Origin: Rana temporaria
Lineage: Eukaryota > Chordata > Amphibia > Anura > Ranidae
Length of the DNA stretch: 64,000 bases
NCBI RefSeq assembly: GCF_905171775.1
Contig: NC_053499.1
Span: 24,041,686 to 24,105,685, forward strand
Direction of reading: 5' to 3'
Shown here: in pieces, positions 53,991 to 63,820 of the stretch
Numbering within the stretch: the stretch's first letter is position 1
Layout of the letters: each line of letters opens with the position of its first letter
Position numbers and translations under genes: made by a program
The notes under the pieces: model-generated
What the model was told of the DNA's origin: nothing
What the model saw: only the letters and a program-made list of their open reading frames with translations
The model's database searches: none

Positions 53991-54549
53991 GAAAAACAAC
54001 CCTACTTTTGTAATTTTTATATTTCATTACAGAAGGGGGCCCTTTCTGGTAAGGGACCCAGGGCAACTTCTCCTTGTGCCCCCTTATAAATCTAGCACTG
54101 CCTACATGACAGAACCCCATTTTTACTAGGCTTTGGAAAACCTGAGGTGCGCCATTATACAAAGTGTGACCAGCTCTTGTGGTTGAGGGCCCTGGTATGC
54201 TACCTCACTACTGGCCTAGTTGTAATGGCCAGCAGTAAGACAAAGGTCAGTAGAAGACAGAACTTTTAACATCAGGAACTAGTTGTTAATTGCCTAGTAG
54301 CGCACCAGGCTTACTTGGTTCCTGGTGGGCAACGGAAGAAATGAGAACTGATTTGTAGGCACATTGAAATGTCAGGTTTGCACACGACCACAGATTTGCT
54401 TTACATAATTTAAAAATGTCCCCCTCCTGCACTGCCAATTTATACACATTAGAAGTGTAATTGTATTCGGTTATAGCACAAATCCATTAGTAGTCCCTGG
54501 GGTGACAGCAACCAGACTATAAAAAAAGATTTCCATAATGGGTATGTTG
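53991..54549. other. No gene recognised
   Basis: Mixed sequence between the broken transposon and the LTR-like repeat. No exon or element ends. Confidence 0.35.
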
Positions 54550-55818
54550 TGTAGCACCCTCTAGTTAGGTAGGTGCTAGAGTGAGGATTTTTCTGGAGAG
54601 TAGGAAAATCTAGGCAGGCCTAGCTGGTGGCTAGGCCTGTTTGTTTTCATCCTGGGCTAGGAGTGGCTCAGGGCAGGGCTGGGTGACTCACAGGTAGCAT
54701 CACTGTCACCTCCCGCTAATTTCTAGAAAGTGCTAGAAAGAAAGTAGGAGAGGAGAGGTGGAGCTGTCTGGGGTATTTTAGGAGCCTTGACCAATCCTCA
54801 ACTTGGATTGGCAAGGGGCAGGCCTCCTTAAATACTTGGCGTCAGCCCAGCTAGGGAGGATTTGTTGGATGGATGAGCTGGAGTGTGGAGGCTGACGGCT
54901 GTTGGGGCACACGTGGAGCTCCCCGGTCTGGAGAGGGGGTCGATCCTGGCACGGGGCTCGGGTACATCCAGGAGGAGAGAAGAGATCCTGGAAGGAGAGG
55001 CACATGAAAGAGCAAGGAGAGGACAGCGGGAGAGACACTGCTAAGAGACTCCAGGGAGGACAACTGGTCACAGCATGGAGGGCTGGTGAGGGAGGACTGG
55101 GGAGGTACGCGTGAGAGAACTGGGAGATTACAGTTTGAGATGAGTGCAGAGCCAGAAGAGAGGACTGTGGGAAAGGCAGTGGAGAGAGGGCATTGCAGCC
55201 AGGCTGGCTGGCAGGGCCTGAAGAGAGCTATCTGGGATTGGTAGCTGAACAGAGGACATTTAGCTTCTGAACTATTTCTACACCACAGGGGTCCGAGGTC
55301 CCTGACTGCAAAAGGCAGTTCACTGAGGCCTGGCTGAATTTGTGTTAGGCCCAGGGCTTTTTTTCAGGCGGGAACTTGGGGGAACTCAGTTCCACCACCT
55401 CTGGCTCAGAACCTTTGGTGCCTGCTCACCACAATCACTTGTAAACACAGAAGTCTGGTTTCTGTGTTTACAAGTAACAGCTCTGCACTCTGTGTGTAGC
55501 CACATGAACTCTGCATTCTGTATGTAATGCAATCCTGGTATTTAATGCCCCTTTAAGACCCTTCTACTGTTTGTGAAATCTGAACGAGGTCGTGGTTTAG
55601 TTCTTGCACCTATTTTCTGAGAAAAAAAGCTCTGGTTAGGCCTAACCATGCGGTGCTAGCTAGTCTGGAGTAGTAACAGTCTGCAGCAAGTGAAGTGCTG
55701 GAGGAGTGAAGAAGTTCAAACCCATCAATAATAAAAAAAATCTTATGGACTGTTCTATGTCTCTGAGTGTTTGAGAGATGGATGTCTGGCTGGGCAGGGT
55801 GACAGGTGAACCACAACA
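54550..55818 (+). mobile_element. LTR-like repeat, forward copy, with a nested hAT
   Basis: It starts TGTAGCACCCTCTAG and runs G/C-rich to an AATAAAAAAAATCTTATGG segment near 55727, then CCACAACA near 55818. The TG...CA limits and the polyadenylation-like signal suggest a long terminal repeat, perhaps solo. A matching inverted copy is at 44700-45405. A 5-base TSD was not found. The hAT at 55352-55634 interrupts it. Confidence 0.5.
55352..55634. mobile_element. hAT MITE, exact 8-base duplication
   Basis: The 283-base element starts CAGGGCTTTTTTTCAGG and ends CTGAGAAAAAAAGCTCTG, flanked by GTTAGGCC at 55344-55351 and 55635-55642. An interior dyad lies near 55438-55475 (CTTGTAAACACAGA/TCTGTGTTTACAAG). 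Non-coding. Confidence 0.95.
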
Positions 55819-55864
55819 TTCAGGAACCACTACGGGGGCATGGCTACAGTTGTGATTAGTATCT

Positions 55865-56618
55865 GGCCCAGATTCACAGAGAGCAAGGCGCACATTACGC
55901 CGCCGTAGAGCAAACCCCGTACGCCACGCCAACGTAGCCTTGGAGAGGCAAGCATTGCATTTAGCAAGCCAGTGCTCCCAACGCTGCGCCACCGTGGCGT
56001 GGATTTCGAAGGCGCACGCCGGCGTAGGTGGAAGTGGGCGTGACCCCATGCAAATGATGGGCCGAGCGACAGACAGGTACGTATCACGAACTGCGCATGT
56101 GCCGTGACGTGGACGCATACACAGCACCCCCTGCACCTGCTCACAACCACGCCGGCACAACTGCCTAAGCTACGTCGGATCACCGCGTATGCCGTGAACA
56201 TAACGTATGCCCAGCCGGACACACGTCCAACGCACAATACGCTGGCTTGTGTTCCCTGGTGCAGACCTGTGCATGTCTGTTGCCGGGTTGCACCTCATTT
56301 ATGGGGAATAACTTTACGCCGGACGTACAACTTACGCGCATCTTGCGTAGCATGTGCCGGGAACACGCACGTTCGTGAATCGGTGTATTTCCCTCATTTG
56401 CATGTTTGAATGGCTAATTAATGGGAGCAGCACCATGCGCCCAGCCCATATGTGTGCCCACCCTACGCCGGTGTGTGCAAGCTACGTCGGCGGGGTGTAG
56501 CCTGTTTTTAAGCACATGTTGGTTCGTGGGTCTGCCGCACACATACGCCAGCGCACATTGGCACTTACGTTGGTGTAACGTGCTATACGCCGGCGTAAGT
56601 GCTTTGTGAATCAGGGCC
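55865..56618. mobile_element. GGCCCAGATTCAC-family element
   Basis: Ends GGCCCAGATTCAC and GTGAATCAGGGCC, about 754 bases. The interior is CpG-rich, more diverged than the sister copies, and has ACGCCGGCGTA dyads. Flanks TCT and ATA do not match, so the duplication has decayed. Open frames of up to 166 codons are not genes. Confidence 0.7.
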
Positions 56619-57158
56619 ATAGTCTATCTAATGAGCAGCTCCTCATTAGATAGAAGGGATATCTATAATATAGCAGAGAAACACAAGAGGGCTCCTCTAT
56701 GGGCAGCAGTTCCGTAGGTTTATTAATAAAAGGAATAAATATCCACTCTTATGTTGTTGAGAAAAAAAGTGCAAATTATAGGAACAAAGCTGTCATCTGT
56801 GGTCCCAGGTAGTACAGAGGTGCATCCAAGCTGTAGACACAGTGCTCCTGATAGACACTCTCCATCCCATAACAGCGGCTCTGTGTCTGCTGCATGGAAG
56901 CACCTCTGTACTGCCTGGGATAAATATAGAAGTGAAATCATAAATATGTTTTTAATACCAAAGTAAAATAAAATTCAAATTTGGATGAAATTGTAACAGT
57001 GTTATTATGCCACTAGATGGAACTAGAGTACTCCTCACGATTTCCTAGAATGTAACAAATTTCATATGATATGAATTTCAGAAAAAAACAAAGTTTTAGT
57101 CTCAGAAAGATAATAGAATAAACCTTATCATAAGGACAGGGAGAGGTAGAGAGTTCAC
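56619..57158. repeat. Inverted-repeat region without clear ends
   Basis: TATCTAATGAGCAGCTCCTCATTAGATAG (56625-56653) is a hairpin. CCCAGGTAGTACAGAGGTGCATCC (56805-56828) pairs with GAAGCACCTCTGTACTGCCTGGGA (56897-56920). Class unknown. Confidence 0.45.
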
Positions 57159-57298
57159 TCTCAGCTCCTGGCACCAAGAGGAAACGGTGGTATAAGGAAT
57201 ACCTATCTCCAACAGCTCCTCCAGATGACTGGCTCAGAACCTCGTGTCTGCCGAACAGATTCCCAAAATAAATAAAAAGGGGGCTTCCAATAGTGTAA

Positions 57299-57496
57299 TG
57301 CCTCGTACACACGGCCGGACTTTCCGAGAAAAAGGTCAGACAGGCTTTTTTTCTCGGAAAGTCTGGCCGTGTGTAGCCTCCATCTGACTTTTTTTGTCGG
57401 AAGTCCGACGGACCTTAGATAGAGAACCTGCTCTCTATCTTTCCGACGGACTCACGGAGAACTTTTGCATGGTCAAAAGTCCGACCGTGTGTAGGA
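57299..57496. mobile_element. GTACACACG-family MITE, right end decayed
   Basis: TAA (57296-57298) then TGCCTCGTACACACGGCCGG is the intact left end. The inverted partner is seen as GACCGTGTGTAGGAG at 57483-57497 without the last bases. An internal dyad is TTCCGAGAAAAAGG / CTTTTTTTCTCGGAA. Confidence 0.75.
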
Positions 57497-57684
57497 GATA
57501 TAAAAAAACTTTTAAAAGGTCTTTTATTCAGACACTGCACAACATGAGATACACAATGCATATAAAGCATAAAAAATGGAGTGACGAAACCGGTTGGGCG
57601 ACGAGACGCTATTTACGCCACCACAAGTTCTTTTAAACTTTGAATTTTAAACTGCAGTTTTTATGCTTTATATGTACTGTATGT
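57497..57684. repeat. Small inverted-ended insertion
   Basis: CATATAAAGCATAAAAAA (57559-57576) pairs with TTTTTATGCTTTATATG (57658-57674) around a GACGAAACCGGTTGGGCGACGAG core. Boundaries are uncertain. Confidence 0.45.
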
Positions 57685-58347
57685 ATATACTCGAGTTTAA
57701 GCCGACCCCAATATAACCCAAAAACTGGGAAAACGTATTGACTCGAGTGTCCATCTGCATGCTCACTGTGCCTCACTTTGCCTCACTGTGTCCATGTGCA
57801 TGACTCACTGTGTCCATGCCTCACTGTGTCCATTCCTCACTGTGCTCATGCCTCACTGTGCCCATGCCTCACTATGCCCGTGCCTCACTGTGCCCATGAC
57901 TAGACTGACGTTTAACATGGGAGTCTATGGAAGGGGTTCCCGGCTTTGAAAAATCGGTGCTCCCCAGCCATACGTTCCCAAGACAACAAACCTCGTACAT
58001 TTATAGAGGAGAAATGGGGCTATATGTGTACCAAGTTTCGGGTCCAGGGGACTTACGAGCGGTCGGTACCAGGTCCCCAAATTCACCAGAGAAATTACCA
58101 TTTAACATGGGAGTCTATGGAAGGGGTGCCTGGCTTTGAAAAATCGGTGCTCCCCGGCCGTAGGTCCCCCGGACAACAAACTTTGCAGACTTGTAGAGGA
58201 AGAGCTTGGGGTCCAGGGGACCTACGGCCAGCCGGTACCGGGTCCCCAAATTCCGGGAGATCAGGAGCAAAAACGTGATTCGAGTATAAGCCGAGGGGGG
58301 CATTTTCAGCACAAAAAAATGTGCTGAAAAACTCGGCTTATACTTAT
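57685..58347. mobile_element. ACTCGAG-TAAGCCGA MITE with inner short tandem repeats
   Basis: TATATACTCGAGTTTAAGCCGA on the left and the inverted ACTCGGCTTATACTTATA on the right define it. Inside are GCCTCACTGTG..CCATG units (57770-57900) and two direct copies of a unit from TTTAACATGGGAGTCTATGG to GGTACC.GGTCCCC (57911-58080 and 58101-58247). Non-coding. Confidence 0.6.
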
Positions 58348-58494
58348 ACACTATTGGAAGCTCCCCTTTTTTATTTCTTTTGGGAATCAGTTCGACGGAC
58401 ATGAGATTCTGATCCAGTCATCTGGAGGAGCTGTTGGAGACAGGTACTGAATATTCCTTATACCACCGTTTCCTCTTGGCCCTAGGAGCTGACA

Positions 58495-59063
58495 GTTTCC
58501 TATGCTTGTCTGACCTTCCATAACAGAGGGTCCACCGTGTGGGGTTAGAGTACAGCCTTACTTTATGTTGGTAATTCCTGGTGAAGGATACCATTTGGAG
58601 TTCACAGCATCCAACAATTTATTCAGCATGTGTTTCAAGGAATTGGATTTATTAACTTATTTTGCTGAATTTTTTTGGGACTTTACCATCCATCCACATT
58701 TATATTATGTTCACTAAGCGCAACTTACTTTGAATCCTGTCTTTGTTTATGCGTATAGTTCTCAAATTTGTTAAATTTCCTCTAATAACCTGTTGAGTAA
58801 AGAGAATTCTGTGATATAATGCAGACTCTACACTGGGCCCTGCATTTTATGAATGGGCCACAAAATACAGGCAGTTACATTACATAGCATTGTATAGTAC
58901 ATAGCAATATCCACTTTCTATAAGGAACCCCCCCCCCTCCCCCCTCAAGTTTTAAAACTGTTGCGAAGGTAATAATTTTGCTTGAAACGTACTGAAGTAT
59001 TTGAGCTTTCTAAAGTCACAGGGCTGACTTATTGGACAGCTGCAGATGGAGCCATGAAAGATA
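58495..59063. other. No gene recognised; poly-C run
   Basis: AT-rich, with a C-rich run near 58928-58946. No element ends were found. Confidence 0.35.
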
Positions 59064-59067
59064 TACT

Positions 59068-59783
59068 GGGCCAGATTCACAGTTGTAATACGCCGGCGTA
59101 TCTACTGATACTCCGGCGTATTTTCAAATTTGCTGCGTCGTAGCGTTGTTTTGAATCCTCAAAACAAGTTACAACGGCTTTAGGCTTCGATCCGACAGGC
59201 GTACGGCTTCGTACGCCTTCGGATCGTAGGTGCAATACTCCGGCGCCCGCTGGGTGGAGTTTGCGTTGTTTTCCGCGTCGGGTATGCAAATTAGCTGTTT
59301 ACGGCGATCCACGAAGGTACGCGCGCTCGTCGCATTCTCTTACGTCGTCGCTAGTCGGCTTTTCCCGTCGCAAACTTACGGCTGCTATTTCATGGCTTAG
59401 ATTTAGACTAGCCATGTTAAAGTATGGCCGTCGTTCCCGCGTCGAATTTCAATTTTTTTTTTGCGTAAGACGTCCGGGAATACGAAAGGACGTAACGCAC
59501 GTCGCCGTTCAAAAAACACGTTGGGGCGCTGTAGTTTCACGCAAAGCACGGCGGGAAATTTCCTAACGGAGCATGCGCAGAGCGTTCGGCGCGGGAACGC
59601 ACCTAATTTAAATGGTACACGCCCCATTTGAATTAGACGGGCTTGCGCCGAACGCATTTACGTTACACCACCGCAAGTTTACAGGCAAGTGCTTTGTGAA
59701 TCAAGCACTTGCGCTGAAAACTTGCGGCGGTGTAACGTAAACGAGATACGTTACGCCGCAGCGCAGGTACCTGAATCTGGCCC
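59068..59783. mobile_element. GGGCCAGATTCAC-family element, exact ACT duplication
   Basis: The 716-base element lies between ACT at 59065-59067 and 59784-59786, with ends GGGCCAGATTCAC and TGAATCTGGCCC. It is very similar to 22392-23103 (TTTCAAATTTGC.GCGTC, CAGGCGTACGGCTTCGTACG, GGGTGGAGTTTGCGTTG). It sits inside the terminal repeat of the element around it. Confidence 0.9.
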
Positions 59784-60139
59784 ACTGTATTTATTGGCGT
59801 ATAACACTCACTTTTTCACCCAGCAAATCGGTTGCAAATAGTGTGTGCATGTTATACGCCGATACTGCAATTTGGGCTGCCACGGAGAAAACGGGGAGAG
59901 GGCTAGAAGAGTGCCGGCCCGTCAGATTACATACAGCGAGAATCTTCTGTTTACTCAGCGGCCTCTGTAATAGATAGTCCAGGCTCCTGGGCCAGCATTG
60001 GACCAGTGTTCTGTCTATCATAGAAGGCTGTGCAGGAGGCGGGACTTTGTATTAAAGAGGCCGCCGAGTAAACAGGAGATTCTCGCTGTATGTAATCTGA
60101 CGGCGCTCATCCTGCCCCCCTCCCTGAGATGGTCATTGA

Positions 60140-60610
60140 TCAGGCTGCATTCATGGCAATTGGGGGGCTGCAGATGGGCATTAATCAAGCTGCATTCATG
60201 GGCAATTGTGAGGCTACAGATGGGAATTGATTAAGCTGAATTTATGGGCAATGGTGAGACTGCAGATGGGCATTGATCAAGCTGCATTGATGGGAAATTG
60301 TGAGGCTGCGGATGGGCATTGATGGAAAATTGTGAGGCTGCGGATGGGCATTGATCAGGATGCATTGATGGGCAATTTTGAAGCTGCAGATGGGCATTGA
60401 TCAAGCTGCATTCATGGCAATGGGGAAGCTGCAGATGGACATTGATCAAGCTGCATTGATGGGCAATTTTGAGGCTGCAGATGGGCATTGATCAAGCTGC
60501 ATTGATGGGCAATTGTGAGGCTACAGATGGGCACTGATCAAGCTGCATTGATGGGCAAATTTGAGTCTGCAGATGGACATTGATCAGGCTGCATTGATGG
60601 GCACTGACCC
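60140..60610. repeat. Minisatellite, period about 46
   Basis: About ten irregular units of GATCAAGCTGCATTGATGGG plus CAATTGTGAGGCTGCAGATGGGCATT. Some units are shorter (near 60300-60345). The open minus frame here is a repeat read. Confidence 0.85.
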
Positions 60611-60720
60611 TTATTTTGATGCAAAGTTCTTATGTAAAACGTACGTTTTTTTCCTGAAATCTCTTAAAATGAAGGTGTGTGTGATACGCCTGCGCTTGGT
60701 ATATGCCAATAAATACAGTA

Positions 60721-62130
60721 GTCAGATTGAAGGATAACCAACACAACACAGACATTTGAGAGAAACCACGTGTTTAATAACCGTAAGATATTTCACACCC
60801 AGCATGTGCTTTACCCATGTCACTGCCAGGTAGGCACTCTGCAACACTGAAAGTTTGACACTGCCTGTAGCCAGAATCATGCAGATACAAAGACAGTATT
60901 AATAAATATTTATCACTCTATAAAAAAATATCCAAAAGTCCATCTTTGTAGCAATATTCGCTACTTAAGAACAAATGCTGTAATCTTGGCACAGGTCGAA
61001 AAGTAACAATGATGACTTGTTTTGGTGTATACCCGATGTCCTTCCCAGGCTTGCTGGTAGGTGTAACGCCTATCAAATGACAGCACATGGTTGGATGTAA
61101 AGAAGGAGGGTACAAAAGGCAGGGACCAACTTTTTCAAGATGTTTTAGAACAGCTTTTCTCAACCTTAATGCATTAAAACCCCAGTTTAGTTGAAGGAAG
61201 TATGAAGTCTCATTTTTTAATTTATGCTTGTTTTATAAAGTTTTTTGCTGAAGGCTAGATTGCTATGTTGGCTTTTCTTTCTCAAAAGAGTGATTAAATT
61301 CAATTTTTTAGCCTTATCTGTAATGGCTTCCCTTACCATTCTGGCAAAAATCTCCTGGCTAGGTAGACAGGTTGCATTTGCAACTACACATTATCTACTT
61401 GTGATGCTGGCCCCAGAAACAACAACTCTCAGGAGCACCTGTGGGAACTTCCTGTAGAGGAGGTGTGGGTCGGCAACGTATGCAGTTGCTCCTTGCTCTT
61501 GCACCCCTAAAATCAGCATGTAGAGATGTCTGGCATGGTCCGGCGCAATCCAAAGAGTTTTCATGCTGACAACAGTGGGACATGCCAGCAATAGGTATGC
61601 CAACACATCCAACTGTAGTCTGGCTTGGGATTGCACCTGGATGGAAGATAACACCAGAGCAAATTTTGGAGGCTTTATCTTAGGCTTATTACCTTTTCCA
61701 AAGGAAGCTAGGTCATAATAAACTTTCTGCCAGAATCAGCAGGTATATTTGGGGTGATAGCAGGAGGCACTTTGATATGGAGTGCATATATCATATATGC
61801 GATTTCTAGTGGTGTGAAATGATTCACAATTCCTTTTCCATTTCAGCCTTCTAAAGCTGCCTAGAATATTCGGTTATACAAATATTCCAAGTTTGGAATG
61901 TTAAGTCCTGGCTCGTCTCTCCTCCTCCTGCACTCCTCCATCAGTCACCACCACCACACATTATATTTAATGACAAACAAGGAGGCATAGGGAGGGTCAG
62001 AGTTTAGCCTTCCAGACTCTAAATCTTTACTCAGCATCTCTGGTTTTTAGGTTCACTATGGAAAATGGCCGATTATTCTCAAATTATGTTATACAGTCAT
62101 GTTGGATCTCTGGTGTGGATTTTTCTCTCT
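60721..62130. other. Largely unique sequence, no gene recognised
   Basis: Repeat-poor. Open frames at 60918-61163 (minus), 61245-61457 (plus) and 61391-61654 (minus) show no domain. The 61490-61680 part has no recognised element ends. Possibly ordinary intergenic DNA. Confidence 0.4.
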
Positions 62131-62133
62131 ACA

Positions 62134-62526
62134 AGCCTCGTACACACGCTCGGTTTTCTCGGCAAGAGCCAGCAAGTAAACTGCTGGCAGAGCTTTCTTG
62201 CTCAGTAAACCGAGCGTGTGTACAAGGCTTTCAGGTTTCTCGTCTGGAAATCTGCCCAGAATCTCAAGGAGAAAAATAGAGAACCCGACGAGAAACCCGA
62301 GCGTCTGTATACTTTCCTGTCACCGTGGAAACCCGCGCATTCTCGAAATGACTTTGACGCATGCGCGCTAGTTTCCACGGCATAGGTAGGCGTTCTTGCC
62401 TTTCTTGCCGGTTCTTTTGAAAGGAGTGTGTGTACACTTGGGCGGAAAGAGATTCTTGCCAAGAATCTAATCAGGAAAAACAATGTTTTTTTTCCTGACG
62501 AGATTCTGGCCCGTGTGTCCGAGGCT
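62134..62526. mobile_element. GTACACACG-family MITE, diverged
   Basis: AGCCTCGTACACACGCTCGG and the inverted GGCCCGTGTGTCCGAGGCT delimit it. The left 100 bases are a palindrome of their own (CCTCGTACACACGCTCGGTTT / AAACCGAGCGTGTGTACAAGG, 62135-62228). No clean duplication. Confidence 0.75.
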
Positions 62527-62787
62527 TCAGATCTGAATATCTCAAAATGCTGGCTGAAGTCATGGAGAGAGTAGTTAGATCTGTAAATTAGAGAAGAGCA
62601 GTATTCAGCTCAGCTGAAAACGACTATGTGATGCTTTCCAACTGGAAAAAGAACCTGGAAAGTATACTGTATGGGTAAAATATTGTGGACACCTGACCAT
62701 CAATATGAGCTTGTTGGATGTTCCAAAACCATTGACATTACTATGGAACAGTGTTAATTTTGGCAGCATTTTGATATAGTTTTAATC
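62527..62787. other. No gene recognised
   Basis: Spacer. The phrase CAGTGTTAATTTTG at 62751 recurs at 63532, on the far side of the next element. Confidence 0.35.
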
Positions 62788-62790
62788 TTA

Positions 62791-63281
62791 GGCCCCATAC
62801 ACACGATAGAATTTATCCGCGAATACGGTCCAGCGGACCGTTTCCGCGGATAAATCCTCTTGAGGATTTCAGCAGATTTTAATGCGATGGAGTGTACTCA
62901 CCATCGCATTGAAATCCGCGCCGAAATCCTCTAGCGATGACGTGTCGCGCCGTCGCCGCGATTATGACGCGGCGACGTGCGCGACGCTGTCATATAAGGA
63001 ATTCCACGCATGCGTTGAATCATTACGACGCATGCGGGGGATCCCTTCGGACGGATGGATTCGGTGAGTCTGTACAGACCAGCGGATCCATCCGTTGGGA
63101 TGGACTCCAGCAGATGGATATATTGTGCATGTCAGCAAATATTCGATCTGCTGGAATCCATCCCAGGGGAGATATATCCGCGGAAAAAGATCCGCTGGCG
63201 TGTACACACCATAGGATCTATCCGCTGAAACCCATTTGCTGGGATTTATCTGCGGATGGATTCTATGGTGTGTACGGGGCC
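62791..63281. mobile_element. GTACACACG-family MITE, GGATCCGC subfamily, exact TTA duplication
   Basis: TTA at 62788-62790 and 63282-63284 flank GGCCCCATACACACGATAG and the complement of GGTGTGTACGGGGCC. The interior shares GACGCATGCGGGGGATCC and GTGAGTCTGTACAGACCAGC with 35311-35626. Non-coding, 491 bases. Confidence 0.85.
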
Positions 63282-63284
63282 TTA

Positions 63285-63560
63285 GTCTTAATGCTATTTT
63301 AGTCTTCTGCAATTGTTTTAGTTTTAGTCGTATTTAGTAGACTTTCCAGGACATTTTAGTCCACTAAAATCATTTTCGTCGACTAAAACTCACTTTAGTC
63401 TTCTAAAATCGAATGGGTGTAGTTAAATTGTAATGAATTATTTAAGAATTTCTCTACAATTTCCAAACTCATATACTACTGGAGTGAAAAATCGTATTTA
63501 TGGTATTGAGGTATGAACATGCACTACAGACCAGTGTTAATTTTGATGTAAAATTTCGTG
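63285..63560. repeat. TTTTAGTC-rich repeat
   Basis: TTTTAGTC and its relatives TTTAGTCCACTAAAAT, CGTCGACTAAAACTCACTTTAGTC recur from about 63297 to 63410. The tract continues from before the MITE at 62791 (TAGTTTTAATCTTA), so that MITE has split it. Confidence 0.5.
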
Positions 63561-63817
63561 TTGCAGCACTAGCAAGCTAATACCGTAAAGAAATCATAAA
63601 GAAATATGTACAGCACTTACACTTCTACCCTCCTTCTTCACTGCGCCATGTTTATTATGAAATTACTGATGTGCTATAAATTGCTCTAAGCTTGCCTCAG
63701 GTCACCGGAGAGATAATAATCTAACGCTATTTTTTATCTTTGACCTAAAAAATAGAATGCTCTTTCCTGTTTGTACAAATCTGTTCTAAAGTGGAAGTGC
63801 CACTTAAGACTGACAAC
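63561..63817. other. No gene recognised
   Basis: AT-rich spacer before the last MITE. Confidence 0.35.
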
Positions 63818-63820
63818 TTA

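Larger units (their letters stand above)
57159..58494. repeat. Long inverted repeat split by two insertions
   Basis: The left arm 57159-57295 and right arm 58349-58494 are diverged reverse complements. Marks are CAGCTCCTGG / CCTAGGAGCTG, AGGAAACGGTGGTATAAGGAAT / ATTCCTTATACCACCGTTTCCT and GGGGGCTTCCAATAGTG / CACTATTGGAAGCTCCCC. The old loop now holds the elements at 57299 and 57685. Confidence 0.75.
59066..60718. mobile_element. CYGTATTTATYGGCG-family element, split by another element
   Basis: TA at 59064-59065, then CT, the 59068-59783 insertion, and the resumed terminus CTGTATTTATTGGCGTATA on the left; GCCAATAAATACAG then TA (60719-60720) on the right. Without the insertion it is about 938 bases. 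Inside are an inverted pair (59919-59966 with 60056-60103) and a minisatellite. Non-coding. Confidence 0.75.

Noticed and set aside
55660..56409. Frames of 166, 135 and 101 codons on both strands
   Set aside because: They lie in the GGCCCAGATTCAC element at 55865-56618, and the Cys/Arg/His-rich reads come from its GCGTA vocabulary.
52795..60610. CRISPR-like arrays
   Set aside because: The units are contiguous tandem minisatellites without unique spacers, in a vertebrate nuclear context.
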